From positions 1 through 33,580 of the IMG/VR virus record IMGVR_UViG_3300035698_017072: DNA of 33,580 nucleotides; one strand, 5' to 3'. The translations under genes and the position numbers were made by a program. The DNA comes from a virus. Positions within the stretch are counted from its first letter, which is position 1. Each line of letters starts with the position of its first letter. Below, in pieces: positions 16,368 to 24,911 of the stretch. The notes beneath the pieces are model-generated. The model was given only the letters and a program-made list of their open reading frames with translations, did not search any database and was not told where the DNA came from.

Positions 16368-18053
16368 TTATCTTTTCATTATCCTTTTCATGGACTGACG
16401 TGTCTCGGACAATCTCTGCTCATCCATTCTGGTGTTAGTGGGCATTTCTGGTGTAACCTCTGTTACTTCTGGTGTAGGAACCTCTGTTTGTGGAGACTGA
16501 GGAGCGCCAGGATAAGACGAAGGCTCATTTATCTTGCCCTGTATGGCTGCCAGTAGTGCTTCGTCTGCTTTTATTATATTTTGCTTCATTCCAGAAAGTA
16601 TACTTTGATCATTTGTATCCATTTCGTCATGACTCATATTGAGATACAGTGAAGCTAGATACCCCATGGCATCTTGTGGGTTTTCAAAGTCTTCTTGGTC
16701 TGGAGTTCCTCTTGATTTAGTTGCAGCGGCCAAAACGGTGTCTCTTGCAGGACTAAATTCCATAGAAAGAACTGTCCACTTATGACCCCTGTTTACTGTT
16801 ATTCGCTCTCCGCCTACAACATCCCCTGGAACTGCCTTTGTTGACGGTACTGCAAACTGAGGTCTAGCAAAAGCCTGTCCCTCTCCTAGGTTTTCTGCCA
16901 TTGAGAACTTAGGTCCAACTAAAATTACCTTCCATCCCTCATAGGGAACATGGTAATCAGTACCATTAGTTTCTTCAACCAAAGCTCTTAGGCTCTTAAG
17001 TGCTTGTATGCCAACTGGGTTCCCTGTGTCGCTTACCACCATCTTAGCTTCATCTGTCAAATCAAATGGACCGAACGAAGATGCTCTTTCTCCATTTTTG
17101 CGAGGCTTCTTGAACCATTCTTCTCTGACAGTATCATTATTTTGTAAAGCCTCTGGCCTCATAAGAGACTGTATCTGATCTGGAATCAAATAATGTATTA
17201 CAGCATTATCGTTTTTGCCTTGCTGTATAAAAAGGGCTCCTTGATCGTCTATCATGAACTTCCAAAGAAAATCAGGATTTGATCGCTTTTCCTTGTATTC
17301 TTGAATGATTCTCTGTGCCATATCTTCAGAAAGATGATTTGTTCTAGGCTTGGTCGCAGGTTCCAAACTTCCATCAGGTCCAGCAGGAGCATAAACTTGA
17401 GATTTGTTTATTTCTAAGTTGCCTTTGAATAGTTTTCTAAGAGAATTAAAAGCTTGACCCCAAAATATAGGCTCATCTCCTTGCTCGCTTCTTATGACAA
17501 TACTATGTCCTCGACCAGTGGGTGCAACTTCCAACGGTCCTGTTTGATACTCTCTCTTATGCTTTTCATGAGTTACATTCCTTAGTTCCGCAGGCCTAGA
17601 TCTCGCAACATCAGTAACTCCATTTGGAATAAGATCTTTATATGCATAGGCATACCATGACAGCCAAAAATCGCTACCTATCTCTTTTGTCGGATCGATA
17701 TTAGTCGTAAGCTTAATGGATTTTTCTTTGACAAAATTTGCAGCCTCCGACAACCCTGCTTCCGCAGCTTTCTCTTCAATGTCTTGACTAATTGCGGTAT
17801 CGTGGGCGTAAATTGCAAAGATCATGCCTCCAAAATTCTCTGGAGACATTCCCACATACCTGGCGAAAGTATCCTTAAATTCTGCGGACTTCCCAACTAG
17901 CAACTGTGACAATGCCCCAGGCATATTTGGATCTGGATTGAAAGGATCAAATCTTAGCCAATTCAATCCCCTTGATCCCCAATGAACCTCTCCGGTAAAT
18001 GCTGGCATATCTGCATGCCTTCTAAGCATGCGTCTAATATTGTTTTTGTTCAT
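16368..18053 (-). CDS. Unrecognised head-region protein
   Basis: The frame opens at a TTG at 18062, but AAGGG lies 10 nt before the ATG at 18053, so I choose MNKNNIRRMLRRHADMPAFT (561 residues). It is rich in Trp and aromatic residues in the first 200 positions (GEVHWGSRGLNWLRFDPF) and looks globular up to about residue 480. The last 80 residues are Pro/Thr/Glu-rich (TEVPTPEVTEVTPEMPT) and end in the basic RLSETRQSMKRIMKR. There is no membrane segment or recognised motif. It lies between the portal-side 142-residue gene and the protease, where head morphogenesis or portal-associated proteins usually sit. Function is not known. Confidence 0.75.
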   Translation of the reverse strand: MNKNNIRRMLRRHADMPAFTGEVHWGSRGLNWLRFDPFNPDPNMPGALSQLLVGKSAEFKDTFARYVGMSPENFGGMIFAIYAHDTAISQDIEEKAAEAGLSEAANFVKEKSIKLTTNIDPTKEIGSDFWLSWYAYAYKDLIPNGVTDVARSRPAELRNVTHEKHKREYQTGPLEVAPTGRGHSIVIRSEQGDEPIFWGQAFNSLRKLFKGNLEINKSQVYAPAGPDGSLEPATKPRTNHLSEDMAQRIIQEYKEKRSNPDFLWKFMIDDQGALFIQQGKNDNAVIHYLIPDQIQSLMRPEALQNNDTVREEWFKKPRKNGERASSFGPFDLTDEAKMVVSDTGNPVGIQALKSLRALVEETNGTDYHVPYEGWKVILVGPKFSMAENLGEGQAFARPQFAVPSTKAVPGDVVGGERITVNRGHKWTVLSMEFSPARDTVLAAATKSRGTPDQEDFENPQDAMGYLASLYLNMSHDEMDTNDQSILSGMKQNIIKADEALLAAIQGKINEPSSYPGAPQSPQTEVPTPEVTEVTPEMPTNTRMDEQRLSETRQSMKRIMKR

Positions 18054-18058
18054 ATTTA

Positions 18059-18487
18059 TCAACCCTTGACGTGTCTTGGAATGTATACGCTTTCTAATAT
18101 CTGTACATCATAATCAATTTGATCTTGAGGAAAAGAAACTCCCCATCTTTCCGAGGCATAACTCAAAGCGCCTTTTATTGTTGAAAAATATTCCCCATAT
18201 GGCGAATACATTTTCTTTTCACTACGCTCTTCCTTTGGAGGTAATTTCTTGACACCTGCAAACCATCTTTTACCAACATTTTTTTGTATGGAGGGGCCTA
18301 CAACAACGTAATAATCAGAATCCGTTGTATAATCATGGCCTTCCCACCTCCTGTATGATCCTGGCCCAATTAGAGAATCAAATCTCTTTTTCAAGGGTTC
18401 AGATCTATCTCTATAGACTTCATGCCAAGAGATACCTCTGTCCTTAATGGGCTTATAACCTGCAAGCTTGAAGATATTACGTTCCAA
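18059..18487 (-). CDS. Unrecognised small protein with TTG start
   Basis: A 142-residue protein beginning MERNIFKLAGYKPIKDRGIS. The start codon is TTG, with CAGGAG 9 nt upstream; the site is encoded in the last codons of the portal gene. No ATG occurs before about residue 94, so the TTG is very probably real. The protein is basic and aromatic (GSYRRWEGHDYTTDSDYYVV, RWFAGVKKLP) and likely a single small alpha/beta domain. It shares the portal-protease operon. I recognise no family. An early K-x-A-G (FKLAG) matches the motif described in the findings. Confidence 0.75.
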   Translation of the reverse strand: MERNIFKLAGYKPIKDRGISWHEVYRDRSEPLKKRFDSLIGPGSYRRWEGHDYTTDSDYYVVVGPSIQKNVGKRWFAGVKKLPPKEERSEKKMYSPYGEYFSTIKGALSYASERWGVSFPQDQIDYDVQILESVYIPRHVKG

Positions 18488-18488
18488 G

Positions 18489-20765
18489 TTAATTCACTCC
18501 TGATATCTTTGCGCCTAAGCTATTGACATCAATATCCATTGCGTATTTCATATTCTTCCACTCTTGAGGGGTATTAGCCTTCTTAGAAATAGCTCTTTTT
18601 TGTTTTGAAGCTTCTACCAGTGTGTTATGTATTGCGTCCTGAATTTCATTCATCTTTTCATTGATGGCTTCTTCAGTAAACCTTAGACACGTCCAGCCCA
18701 TCTGTGCAAGCTTAACATCTCTTTCTCTGTCATGAGCTTTATCCTCTGCCGAAGTATGCCACTTCTCGCCATCTGCTTCAATATTTACCCCAACATCAGG
18801 ATAGGCAAAGTCAAGGTTATATGGCTGAGAATTACCTGGTATATCAACTTTGAATTGAGCATAAAGCTGATAAGGTATTTTCATTCCCTGTAATGCATTA
18901 TAAATTTTTATCTCTGGACCAGTCAAGTGGACCATCTGAGTCTGAGACATCATCTGCGATGGCTCGTCGTTGTCATCTGACTTTTTTGGGCCTTTGCCTT
19001 TTTTGAAAACCTTAAGAGGAGCTTCGCCTCCGCCCCCGCCCCCCATCTCTCCTGAAGCTGCGGCTCCCATAGTCGCTCCGCCCATAGGTGCTCCTCCTAT
19101 AGGCGCTCCGCCCATTCCTCCCCCCATATCGCCTCCCATGGGGCCTCCCATGGGGCCTCCGCCCATAGGTGCTCCTCCCATGTCGCCTCCCATGAGGCCT
19201 CCGCCCATGCCACCTCCCGGTGGCATTCCTCCAGGAGGTCCACCTGCGGCTCCCATTCCCTGTCCACCCATTCCAAGTGTAAGTTGCTCCTCTCGACGTT
19301 CCTTGATCATCTGATCATAATCTATATCAAATTGATCTAAGAAATATCTCATAGAGATCATACCTTTGTCATACATTTGCATATACATCTGTAGTTCATT
19401 GGTCTTGTCTCTAAGTCTCAAGTCATTCCATCTAAGATGAGGATAGATATAGATGGGCTCTCCGAGTTCCTTAGTTGCGTCTTCGTCTATAAAGCCCTGC
19501 ATCTGCGCAATAGGCAAAAAGATATTCTTCTCTGCCCACTCCGCTAACTCGTCTCTCCAAGACTGCAAACGACGGATCATGGTCTCTACGCCGACCTGTG
19601 CGTTTTGATAACCGCCCATCTCTCCGTTAAGAAGAGCCTGGTTGAGCATGACCCCATCAAGTATCTCTTTACCAATCTGTTCTACTTCAGCAGTTATGTT
19701 ATGTATGCGACCCGTGGCACCGTACCACTCATAATCAAATGCATGGTGAGTAACGATTGTTAGGTTAGGGTCGTTAGCCACTGCTGCAAGCTGAGATACA
19801 GTATCAGCGATGTCATCAGCCTGAGCAGGTCTGTCCTTGTCTCCAACCTTGACAACACGGATAGGAAGGATCAATCGCTCAGCAATAATCCAGTTTGCTG
19901 TCATAAGCTTAGTTTTATATGCCAAAATTGTAAACAGCCTACGAAGCATTGACTCTCCATAAACTCCATACGGAGCGCCTCCATGCTTGAGGTGGCTAAC
20001 GGATCTATTTGAAAGAGGTATTGGCCTACCCATAAGCACAAGCTGCTTAACCATATTTGGTAAACGATCAAAAATCTGTTTAGGTTGCTGTTTCATAACA
20101 ACCGATTTTAATTCTTCGTCTGGCAACAAAGCGATCAAGGGCTCATCAGCTAACTGATTGTCGCTAACCTCAACCCAGTCTGGATTAAGAATAAGAATTC
20201 TTTTGAATGTTCCATCTGGGTGGTTGCATGCCTCGCCATCATCTGTTACTCCTGATCCTCCACACTGTGGACAGTCAATATCTAAGAAGACAAAAACATC
20301 TCCGAGCAAGAAATATTCATGGCTAATTTTGCGGAACCAAGTATTCAACTGAAGTCTCTCTACTACTCTTTCAAAATACTTCTTTACCTTAGTTGACTTG
20401 CATTCTAATTTAAAACCGTTAATTGGAAACTGAGAATAGAAATCAATTGCCGCTGCGACTTTTGGTTCATTCTCATAATAAAATCTAGCCCATTGATAAA
20501 CTTCTCTACGCTTACTGGCAATCTGCCAGTTTTGCGGAGTATGCAATGGAGAAAAGAACATAGGCTGAGTCCAAGCGACGTTTGCGCCTGATCCAGCAAA
20601 TTGAGCGTTCTTTGTAATAGGTACGGAAGCCATTCCGCCCTTGGAGTATTGGGTAGTTTGTCCCATTGCTCCTTGAATTTCAAAGCCTTTAGCTTTCTTG
20701 ATCAGATTTTTTGTGTTCTGATCAGGAAGCTGAATAGCAAAAGTATTAAAGCTTTTTTTAGCCAT
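18489..20765 (-). CDS. Portal protein with C-terminal DUF559/Vsr-like nuclease domain
   Basis: A 758-residue protein. Residues about 60-490 look like a phage portal: FYYENEPKVAAAIDFYSQFP, HEYFLLGDVFVFLDI, LILNPDWVEV, YGESMLRRLFTIL and the later helical stem and crown with KEILDGVMLNQALLNGEMGG. A zinc-knuckle-like insertion CPQCGG...EACNH (C165, C168, C180, H182) interrupts the core. Residues 498-582 are an extreme Gly/Met/Pro linker. Residues 615-720 are a separate domain with YNLDFAYPDVGVNIEADGEK, WH, RDVKLAQMGWTCLRF, the signature of DUF559/Vsr-like PD-(D/E)XK nucleases. AGAGG 10 nt upstream supports the ATG. It forms the ring through which DNA enters the head. The fusion is unusual. The linker and nuclease stay in frame with no sign of assembly error. 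Confidence 0.85.
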   Translation of the reverse strand: MAKKSFNTFAIQLPDQNTKNLIKKAKGFEIQGAMGQTTQYSKGGMASVPITKNAQFAGSGANVAWTQPMFFSPLHTPQNWQIASKRREVYQWARFYYENEPKVAAAIDFYSQFPINGFKLECKSTKVKKYFERVVERLQLNTWFRKISHEYFLLGDVFVFLDIDCPQCGGSGVTDDGEACNHPDGTFKRILILNPDWVEVSDNQLADEPLIALLPDEELKSVVMKQQPKQIFDRLPNMVKQLVLMGRPIPLSNRSVSHLKHGGAPYGVYGESMLRRLFTILAYKTKLMTANWIIAERLILPIRVVKVGDKDRPAQADDIADTVSQLAAVANDPNLTIVTHHAFDYEWYGATGRIHNITAEVEQIGKEILDGVMLNQALLNGEMGGYQNAQVGVETMIRRLQSWRDELAEWAEKNIFLPIAQMQGFIDEDATKELGEPIYIYPHLRWNDLRLRDKTNELQMYMQMYDKGMISMRYFLDQFDIDYDQMIKERREEQLTLGMGGQGMGAAGGPPGGMPPGGGMGGGLMGGDMGGAPMGGGPMGGPMGGDMGGGMGGAPIGGAPMGGATMGAAASGEMGGGGGGEAPLKVFKKGKGPKKSDDNDEPSQMMSQTQMVHLTGPEIKIYNALQGMKIPYQLYAQFKVDIPGNSQPYNLDFAYPDVGVNIEADGEKWHTSAEDKAHDRERDVKLAQMGWTCLRFTEEAINEKMNEIQDAIHNTLVEASKQKRAISKKANTPQEWKNMKYAMDIDVNSLGAKISGVN
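18606..18923 (-). other. DUF559/Vsr-like nuclease domain at the portal C-terminus
   Basis: Residues 615-720 of the portal. Asp652 (LDFAYP), Glu663 and Asp665 (IEADG), Trp669-His670 and the RDVKLAQMGWTCLRFTEEAI helix-strand unit match the DUF559 pattern of catalytic D, E-x-D-G, W-H, and RDxxLxxxGWxxLRF. The candidate catalytic residues are all present. Confidence 0.8.
19014..19272 (-). repeat. Gly/Met/Pro-rich linker repeats in the portal gene
   Basis: Degenerate copies of codons for GGxMGG and GGAPMGG repeat through portal residues 498-582. On the plus strand this appears as many cctcccat/cgcctcccat units. It joins the portal core to the nuclease domain and is probably flexible. Confidence 0.75.
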
Positions 20766-20779
20766 GCTTAATATGCCTC

Positions 20780-21229
20780 TTATTCTATCGCTAGAGAATC
20801 TGCTGATTCTACTACTGATTGAAGATGTGATTCATCTGAGTTATCAGGATCGTCAACCGATAGATGTACAATTTTGTCTGATGAATCGCCCATTGGTACT
20901 GCTCCAGCTTCCGTAGATTTGTTCTTCTCTTCTCCGTTATAAGATAAATTTCTTTTGAACGGAGAAATCTCAGATGAAGTTACAACCGAATGGACTAACG
21001 ATGGCTGTAACGAACTTAATATCGGCATATTCGGATTTAGAACAACTGATCCCTGTCCTTCGTACTTAGGATTATCTTTGGTAGCAACTTGGCTACTTTC
21101 GCTACCAGGAGTAATGTGAGACAAGTTTGTTTGACAGTTTGAACACTGAGCAGCATCGCCTGCATTGTTAGATTTGCAGTTAGGACATGTTTTATTCCAC
21201 TTTGGAGGTTCTTCTCCGATGGCTTTCAT
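20780..21229 (-). CDS. Zinc-ribbon protein, possibly made as a frameshift extension
   Basis: From the ATG at 21229 it encodes 149 residues. Residues 15-32 are a zinc ribbon (TCPNCKS...AQCSNCQTN; C15, C18, C29, C32). The rest is Ser/Glu/Asp-rich and probably disordered. The ATG has only a weak ribosome site. The same frame stays open upstream through codons for SKLKSAQFGGLEP up to an A9 run at the end of the preceding gene, where a -1 shift would join the two. So it may be a C-terminal extension of the 441-residue protein rather than an independent gene. The stop lies 15 nt before the portal ATG. A structural zinc-binding role is likely; nothing more can be said. Confidence 0.65.
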   Translation of the reverse strand: MKAIGEEPPKWNKTCPNCKSNNAGDAAQCSNCQTNLSHITPGSESSQVATKDNPKYEGQGSVVLNPNMPILSSLQPSLVHSVVTSSEISPFKRNLSYNGEEKNKSTEAGAVPMGDSSDKIVHLSVDDPDNSDESHLQSVVESADSLAIE

Positions 21230-21258
21230 TGGTTCAAGACCGCCGAATTGAGCAGACT

Positions 21259-22584
21259 TTAGTTTACTTTTTTTTTACTAGCAGATTTTAGATTAAAACC
21301 TCTGGATGTAATCTTTGCATAACCATTTTCGTTCCAATCTGTAGGATCACCGCTAGAATCAGGTTCATATCCTCTATCACCCTTTGCTCGCATGGCTTCC
21401 ATTCGGGCTTCAGTCAAGCCATGTTCTGGCAGTCTTGGACGACGAAGCTGTCCAGGCTTCAATTGATAATTATTACCTTCTGGAATAAATTTATCAGTTT
21501 CAAATCGCTTCTCTATATATCCGCCGACCCAATCTCCATCTTGATTCCTGTATGGACGACTGTATTTGTCCATAACATTTCCTCTCCAGATGGCTTCATA
21601 GTCTATATCCCAAACATCATCAATCTGAAGTCCAAACCCTTTGTTCCTCTCGACAAGATGCCAGTCGGAAATAGGCATCTTGGTGAACATGTCAACAGAC
21701 TTCTCGGCAGGACCATACATAAAAGCATTATCTAATCCTTTATGCTGAGCATGCTTCTTAAGGTTGAACGAAGATGACCCCTTGGATAATTTTGCATAAT
21801 GCTTAGCGACCCTCTGTATGGTTTTGTCTGTTTCTTCAACAACCATAGCTACTGTTTTAGGTACTCCCATAACCGCTCCATCTCCTACGCCGTATTCAGG
21901 GGTCTTCATTGTATTAGGCAATGCCTCAAAAACTGGTTCGAGCATATTGATCTCATCCTGTGGCGTTATTCCAGGACTGTCCTTAAATTGCAAATATCTC
22001 TTAATAGAATCATTGACTTTTTGTTCGCTATCATCAGAAACTATACTTGTAAAATGAGCAATGATGTTGTCAGTAGTTCTTACAACATCAACTTCCTCTC
22101 CGTCGAGTTCATCAATTTGACCATCAATATAAGACTTCAATTCAGATGTATCTGCAAAACTATGACCTGATGCATCTTCAATTGAAACCCCATCGCCGTT
22201 AGGAGCCATTGGATCTGCCATTGGATCTGCCATTGGATCTGCCATTGGATCTGCCATTGGATCTGCCATTGGATCTGCCATTGGATCTGCCATCTGAGAA
22301 TGCTTTGACAAATCAAACACGCTTATTGATGCAGCTAGCTGCATTGCAACATCTGCTCCTGGAATGCTATTCATGTCTTCTTGCATTTCTTCTGTATTGT
22401 CTAGATACTCATCTAGAACCTCCATGGCATCATTCGTAAAACCAGCGCGCCTTCGAGCATCATTGATATATTGCTCTTTATCATTTGTGCTATTTGAATC
22501 ATCTGGCATATGACCAACAACGCTACTAATATTACCAGTTGCGTTGTCTAATTGATTCAAAAGATCTGCGCTTGTACCTGGCAT
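21259..22584 (-). CDS. Unrecognised protein with MADP tandem repeats
   Basis: A 441-residue protein starting MPGTSADLLNQLDNATGNIS; GAGGG about 12 nt upstream comes from the end of the preceding gene. Residues 1-105 are acidic and helical. Seven perfect MADP repeats follow at about 96-125. Then come an acidic helical region and, from about 270, a more ordered, aromatic part (DNAFMYGPAEKSVDMFTKMP, DIDYEAIWRGNVMDKYSRPY) that may be a folded domain. It ends RGFNLKSASKKKVN at an A9 run, 8 nt after which the frame stops; see the slippery-site entry. The gene lies in the terminase-portal island. Function is unknown. Confidence 0.75.
   Translation of the reverse strand: MPGTSADLLNQLDNATGNISSVVGHMPDDSNSTNDKEQYINDARRRAGFTNDAMEVLDEYLDNTEEMQEDMNSIPGADVAMQLAASISVFDLSKHSQMADPMADPMADPMADPMADPMADPMADPMAPNGDGVSIEDASGHSFADTSELKSYIDGQIDELDGEEVDVVRTTDNIIAHFTSIVSDDSEQKVNDSIKRYLQFKDSPGITPQDEINMLEPVFEALPNTMKTPEYGVGDGAVMGVPKTVAMVVEETDKTIQRVAKHYAKLSKGSSSFNLKKHAQHKGLDNAFMYGPAEKSVDMFTKMPISDWHLVERNKGFGLQIDDVWDIDYEAIWRGNVMDKYSRPYRNQDGDWVGGYIEKRFETDKFIPEGNNYQLKPGQLRRPRLPEHGLTEARMEAMRAKGDRGYEPDSSGDPTDWNENGYAKITSRGFNLKSASKKKVN
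21268..21276 (-). other. A9 homopolymer, candidate -1 frameshift or slippage site
   Basis: On the minus strand GCT AGT AAA AAA AAA GTA AAC TAA ends the 441-residue frame. A -1 shift on the nine A residues avoids that stop and continues AGT AAA CTA AAG TCT GCT into the zinc-ribbon frame. A9 runs are known sites of ribosomal and transcriptional slippage. No strong downstream stem is visible. Confidence 0.4.
22211..22294 (-). repeat. Seven 12-bp tandem repeats encoding MADP
   Basis: The unit ggatctgccatt (plus strand) occurs seven times in a row, the last differing at its final base. It encodes seven MADP units within the 441-residue protein. The near identity at DNA level suggests recent expansion and possible copy-number variation. 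Confidence 0.95.
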
Positions 22585-22587
22585 AAA

Positions 22588-23433
22588 TTAGCCGCCCTCG
22601 TTAGAGTTGAACATGTCAAATAGCTTATCAACCGCTGTTTGATGTCTGTTGTTGCTCTTTGGGGACTCTGCATCTCCAACAAGACTGTCTAGTAAGCGGT
22701 TCTGAACATCTTTCGAAGAAAGAGCTTTCTGATTTTCAGCTTTCTTCCAAGAGTCATCTTTCTTAGCGGCTCTACGCTGAATCCCTTCACCTGCGGTTGG
22801 CTCAAGTCTTTCAAATTCAGACTTATCAGAAATACTCATATTGCCAGCGGTTACACCGAATACAGAAGAACGGCTTTCTGAGAATGCAGTAACGATGCTA
22901 GAAGGAGAAGCAATAACATCAATACTATTTTGATCAGGGAACTTCTTGGAACGATCTTCTTTATTCATCTGATCCCTGTTGTCTGATATGGACTGTCTTT
23001 CTGAGGCTGTCTTTTCTCTGCCACTCATGCTCTCCGCAAGCTTACTCACGATGTCAGAATCAAAAAGAGAGTTCTTGTTTTTACAGCCAATCATATTACC
23101 TGATCCGCCTTCATTTGTTATAAACTCAGCGGTTGCTGGACGAACATGATTTCTAGTTCTTAGATCAGACATAATTCCCTTGTCTGAAAGATCCTGTTGA
23201 ATTTCTTCAAATGATTCCCAGTTAGAACGAGAAGCCTTCTTATCTTCTTCTCTCTGTTTTCTCCAGGCGCTCTTCATGGATGGAGCATCATCTTGTATGA
23301 CGGGATCTTTTCTTTCATTATAAAAAATTCCATCAAGAGGATTGTCATGAGGCTTAGAGGCCTCTTTTTTAGTATCATTATTGACAAAATCAAAAACGCT
23401 CATCTTGTTTTGGCCTGAAACTTTATCTAACAT
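22588..23433 (-). CDS. Unrecognised, mostly disordered island protein
   Basis: A 281-residue, strongly hydrophilic protein starting MLDKVSGQNKMSVFDFVNND. AAGGAG 7 nt upstream supports the ATG, which overlaps the preceding stop. It is rich in Ser, Asp, Asn and Lys with short ordered patches such as SPSSIVTAFSESRSSVFGV, and ends NSNEGG. An early TKKEAS and a later GREKTASER match the K-x-A-S motif described in the findings. There are no cysteine clusters and no membrane segment. It is likely an internal or assembly-associated phage protein by context; I recognise no family. Confidence 0.7.
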   Translation of the reverse strand: MLDKVSGQNKMSVFDFVNNDTKKEASKPHDNPLDGIFYNERKDPVIQDDAPSMKSAWRKQREEDKKASRSNWESFEEIQQDLSDKGIMSDLRTRNHVRPATAEFITNEGGSGNMIGCKNKNSLFDSDIVSKLAESMSGREKTASERQSISDNRDQMNKEDRSKKFPDQNSIDVIASPSSIVTAFSESRSSVFGVTAGNMSISDKSEFERLEPTAGEGIQRRAAKKDDSWKKAENQKALSSKDVQNRLLDSLVGDAESPKSNNRHQTAVDKLFDMFNSNEGG

Positions 23434-24134
23434 TACTTATCTCCTTGAGCAGACTTTAGCAGTCCATCTAAACACTGTTCTCGACTTTCTTTGATCATTT
23501 CCTGAACTGTCGAGGCGGCTTTTGAATTAGAGCCTTTATCTCCGCCCGAAAGAAGCCTATCGAAAGACGTACCGCTTGCTTCGTCCTCTTCCGTCTGAGC
23601 AGACCCAGATTGAAACGTAATCTTATAATTAGATCCACTATTCTCAAGCTTCTGTATCAAACCAAACTGAGAACTTATCTGTTGCGCGATCTGCTTGGCT
23701 TCGCTTTCTCCTACCTCTCCTTTTGCGGTATAGGTAGGAATCAAATAGTGTCCGCTAAGAGTACCATTTGCCAAGTCTTCAGTTGACTTGAAAACTTTAT
23801 CTGAAGTTTTGTCTAAAATTCTACCTGGAATCCCCAACCCTTCTAGAAGCTGAAAAATATACTTACGAAGGCTGCTATCGTTAGCATCATGAATAGCTTC
23901 TTCTGGTTGTTCTAATTCCAAATCCTCTTGCGGACCCTGAGCATCAAGGCCAAACGAATCAGGGTCCTGATCCAAATTACCCCGTACAGCATTAGGATCG
24001 ATGTCCTCAACAATCTGAGCAACCCTAACCAATGATTTGATATCTTTCTCAGAACCTAAATCAGCGCCTTCGATGCTGCCCCAATAAGACTGAGATTCCA
24101 TACTTTTTCTATTTCCGCAAGGAACTATAGACAT
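23433..24134 (-). CDS. Unrecognised acidic island protein
   Basis: A 233-residue protein starting MSIVPCGNRKSMESQSYWGS, with AAGGAG 7 nt before the ATG. Residues 40-85 are very acidic. The middle (about 85-180) looks folded, with alternating helices and strands (RKYIFQLLEGLGIPGRILDK, GHYLIPTYTAKGEVGESEAK, SQFGLIQKLENSGSNYKITF). The C-terminus ends GLLKSAQGDK. It carries RVAQ at residue 37-40 and KSAQ near the C-terminus, both of the island motif type. Its stop overlaps the start of the next gene, which suggests coupling. Function is unknown. Confidence 0.7.
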   Translation of the reverse strand: MSIVPCGNRKSMESQSYWGSIEGADLGSEKDIKSLVRVAQIVEDIDPNAVRGNLDQDPDSFGLDAQGPQEDLELEQPEEAIHDANDSSLRKYIFQLLEGLGIPGRILDKTSDKVFKSTEDLANGTLSGHYLIPTYTAKGEVGESEAKQIAQQISSQFGLIQKLENSGSNYKITFQSGSAQTEEDEASGTSFDRLLSGGDKGSNSKAASTVQEMIKESREQCLDGLLKSAQGDK

Positions 24135-24145
24135 TCAGAAACTCC

Positions 24146-24787
24146 TTATTTGTCTTGAACGATAGCATCAACATAATCAGCAGGATAAATTGCGCTAAAG
24201 TAGTCCGAGACAAACTTCTTCTGTTCGGTGCTTAGGTTAGCAATCTTCTCAAATTTGCCCATAAAGTCAGCAATTCTTTCATTGCAAGGATCAGCAGATG
24301 CACAACTTTCTTTGTCCGTGTCGTCATCGTCCGTGTCATCATCGTCCTTGTCGTCGCCATCAGAATCCTTCTTCTTGAACATATGCTCTTTGAGGGCTTC
24401 TGGCAATTCGCCTGCTTCCTTCTTAGTAGAAGCTTCCTTGGTTTCGGTCCCGTCTTCGTCTTCAGCTTCCTGCTTAGGCTTGAAGTCTTCAGGGAACTTA
24501 CCTGTTTCAACACAATCCTGATCGTCCTGATCACAGCCTTCAGCAACCTTAATTTTGGTTTCTGAATCTGATTCGGTCATTTCGCCTTCGACCTTTTGGG
24601 TCTCAGGGAATTTGCCCTTCTCTGCGTCTTTGCAATCATTTGAGCTTTCGTCTGTGCTGTCTGCTGCTGACTCTTCGGCCTGAGCAGTTTTGATGTGAGA
24701 CCCTGTGCGATCTGCTAGAGCCTTTTTGACAAAATCGCCAAAGCCTTGTGAACTTCCTAGTGGAATTCTATTAGTAATCAATTTCAT
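24146..24787 (-). CDS. Highly acidic island protein
   Basis: A 213-residue protein starting MKLITNRIPLGSSQGFGDFV with AGGAGAAGG upstream of the ATG. After HIKTAQ (residues 31-36) it becomes very acidic, with three GKFPE-type repeats (KGKFPETQ, TGKFPEDF, and the related GELPEAL) and a DDKDDDDTDDDD run. The last 50 residues form a helical domain (RIADFMGKFEKIANLSTEQK). The acidic middle recalls internal scaffold or DNA-mimic segments, but composition alone cannot distinguish them. It is the first gene after the 171-nt gap that holds a candidate promoter. Confidence 0.7.
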   Translation of the reverse strand: MKLITNRIPLGSSQGFGDFVKKALADRTGSHIKTAQAEESAADSTDESSNDCKDAEKGKFPETQKVEGEMTESDSETKIKVAEGCDQDDQDCVETGKFPEDFKPKQEAEDEDGTETKEASTKKEAGELPEALKEHMFKKKDSDGDDKDDDDTDDDDTDKESCASADPCNERIADFMGKFEKIANLSTEQKKFVSDYFSAIYPADYVDAIVQDK

Positions 24788-24911
24788 TGCAGCCTTCTCC
24801 TGTACAATATGAATATTAGAGTTTTACGCACCTGCGCTTCTCTCTTAGATAGATAGGACTCGACAAAAATCCTTCTTGTTTTTTAGATTTTACGATATGA
24901 CTTATATAAGA

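Noticed and set aside
22201-22300. CRISPR-like array
   Set aside because: The 12-bp units are directly adjacent with no spacers and encode MADP in frame.
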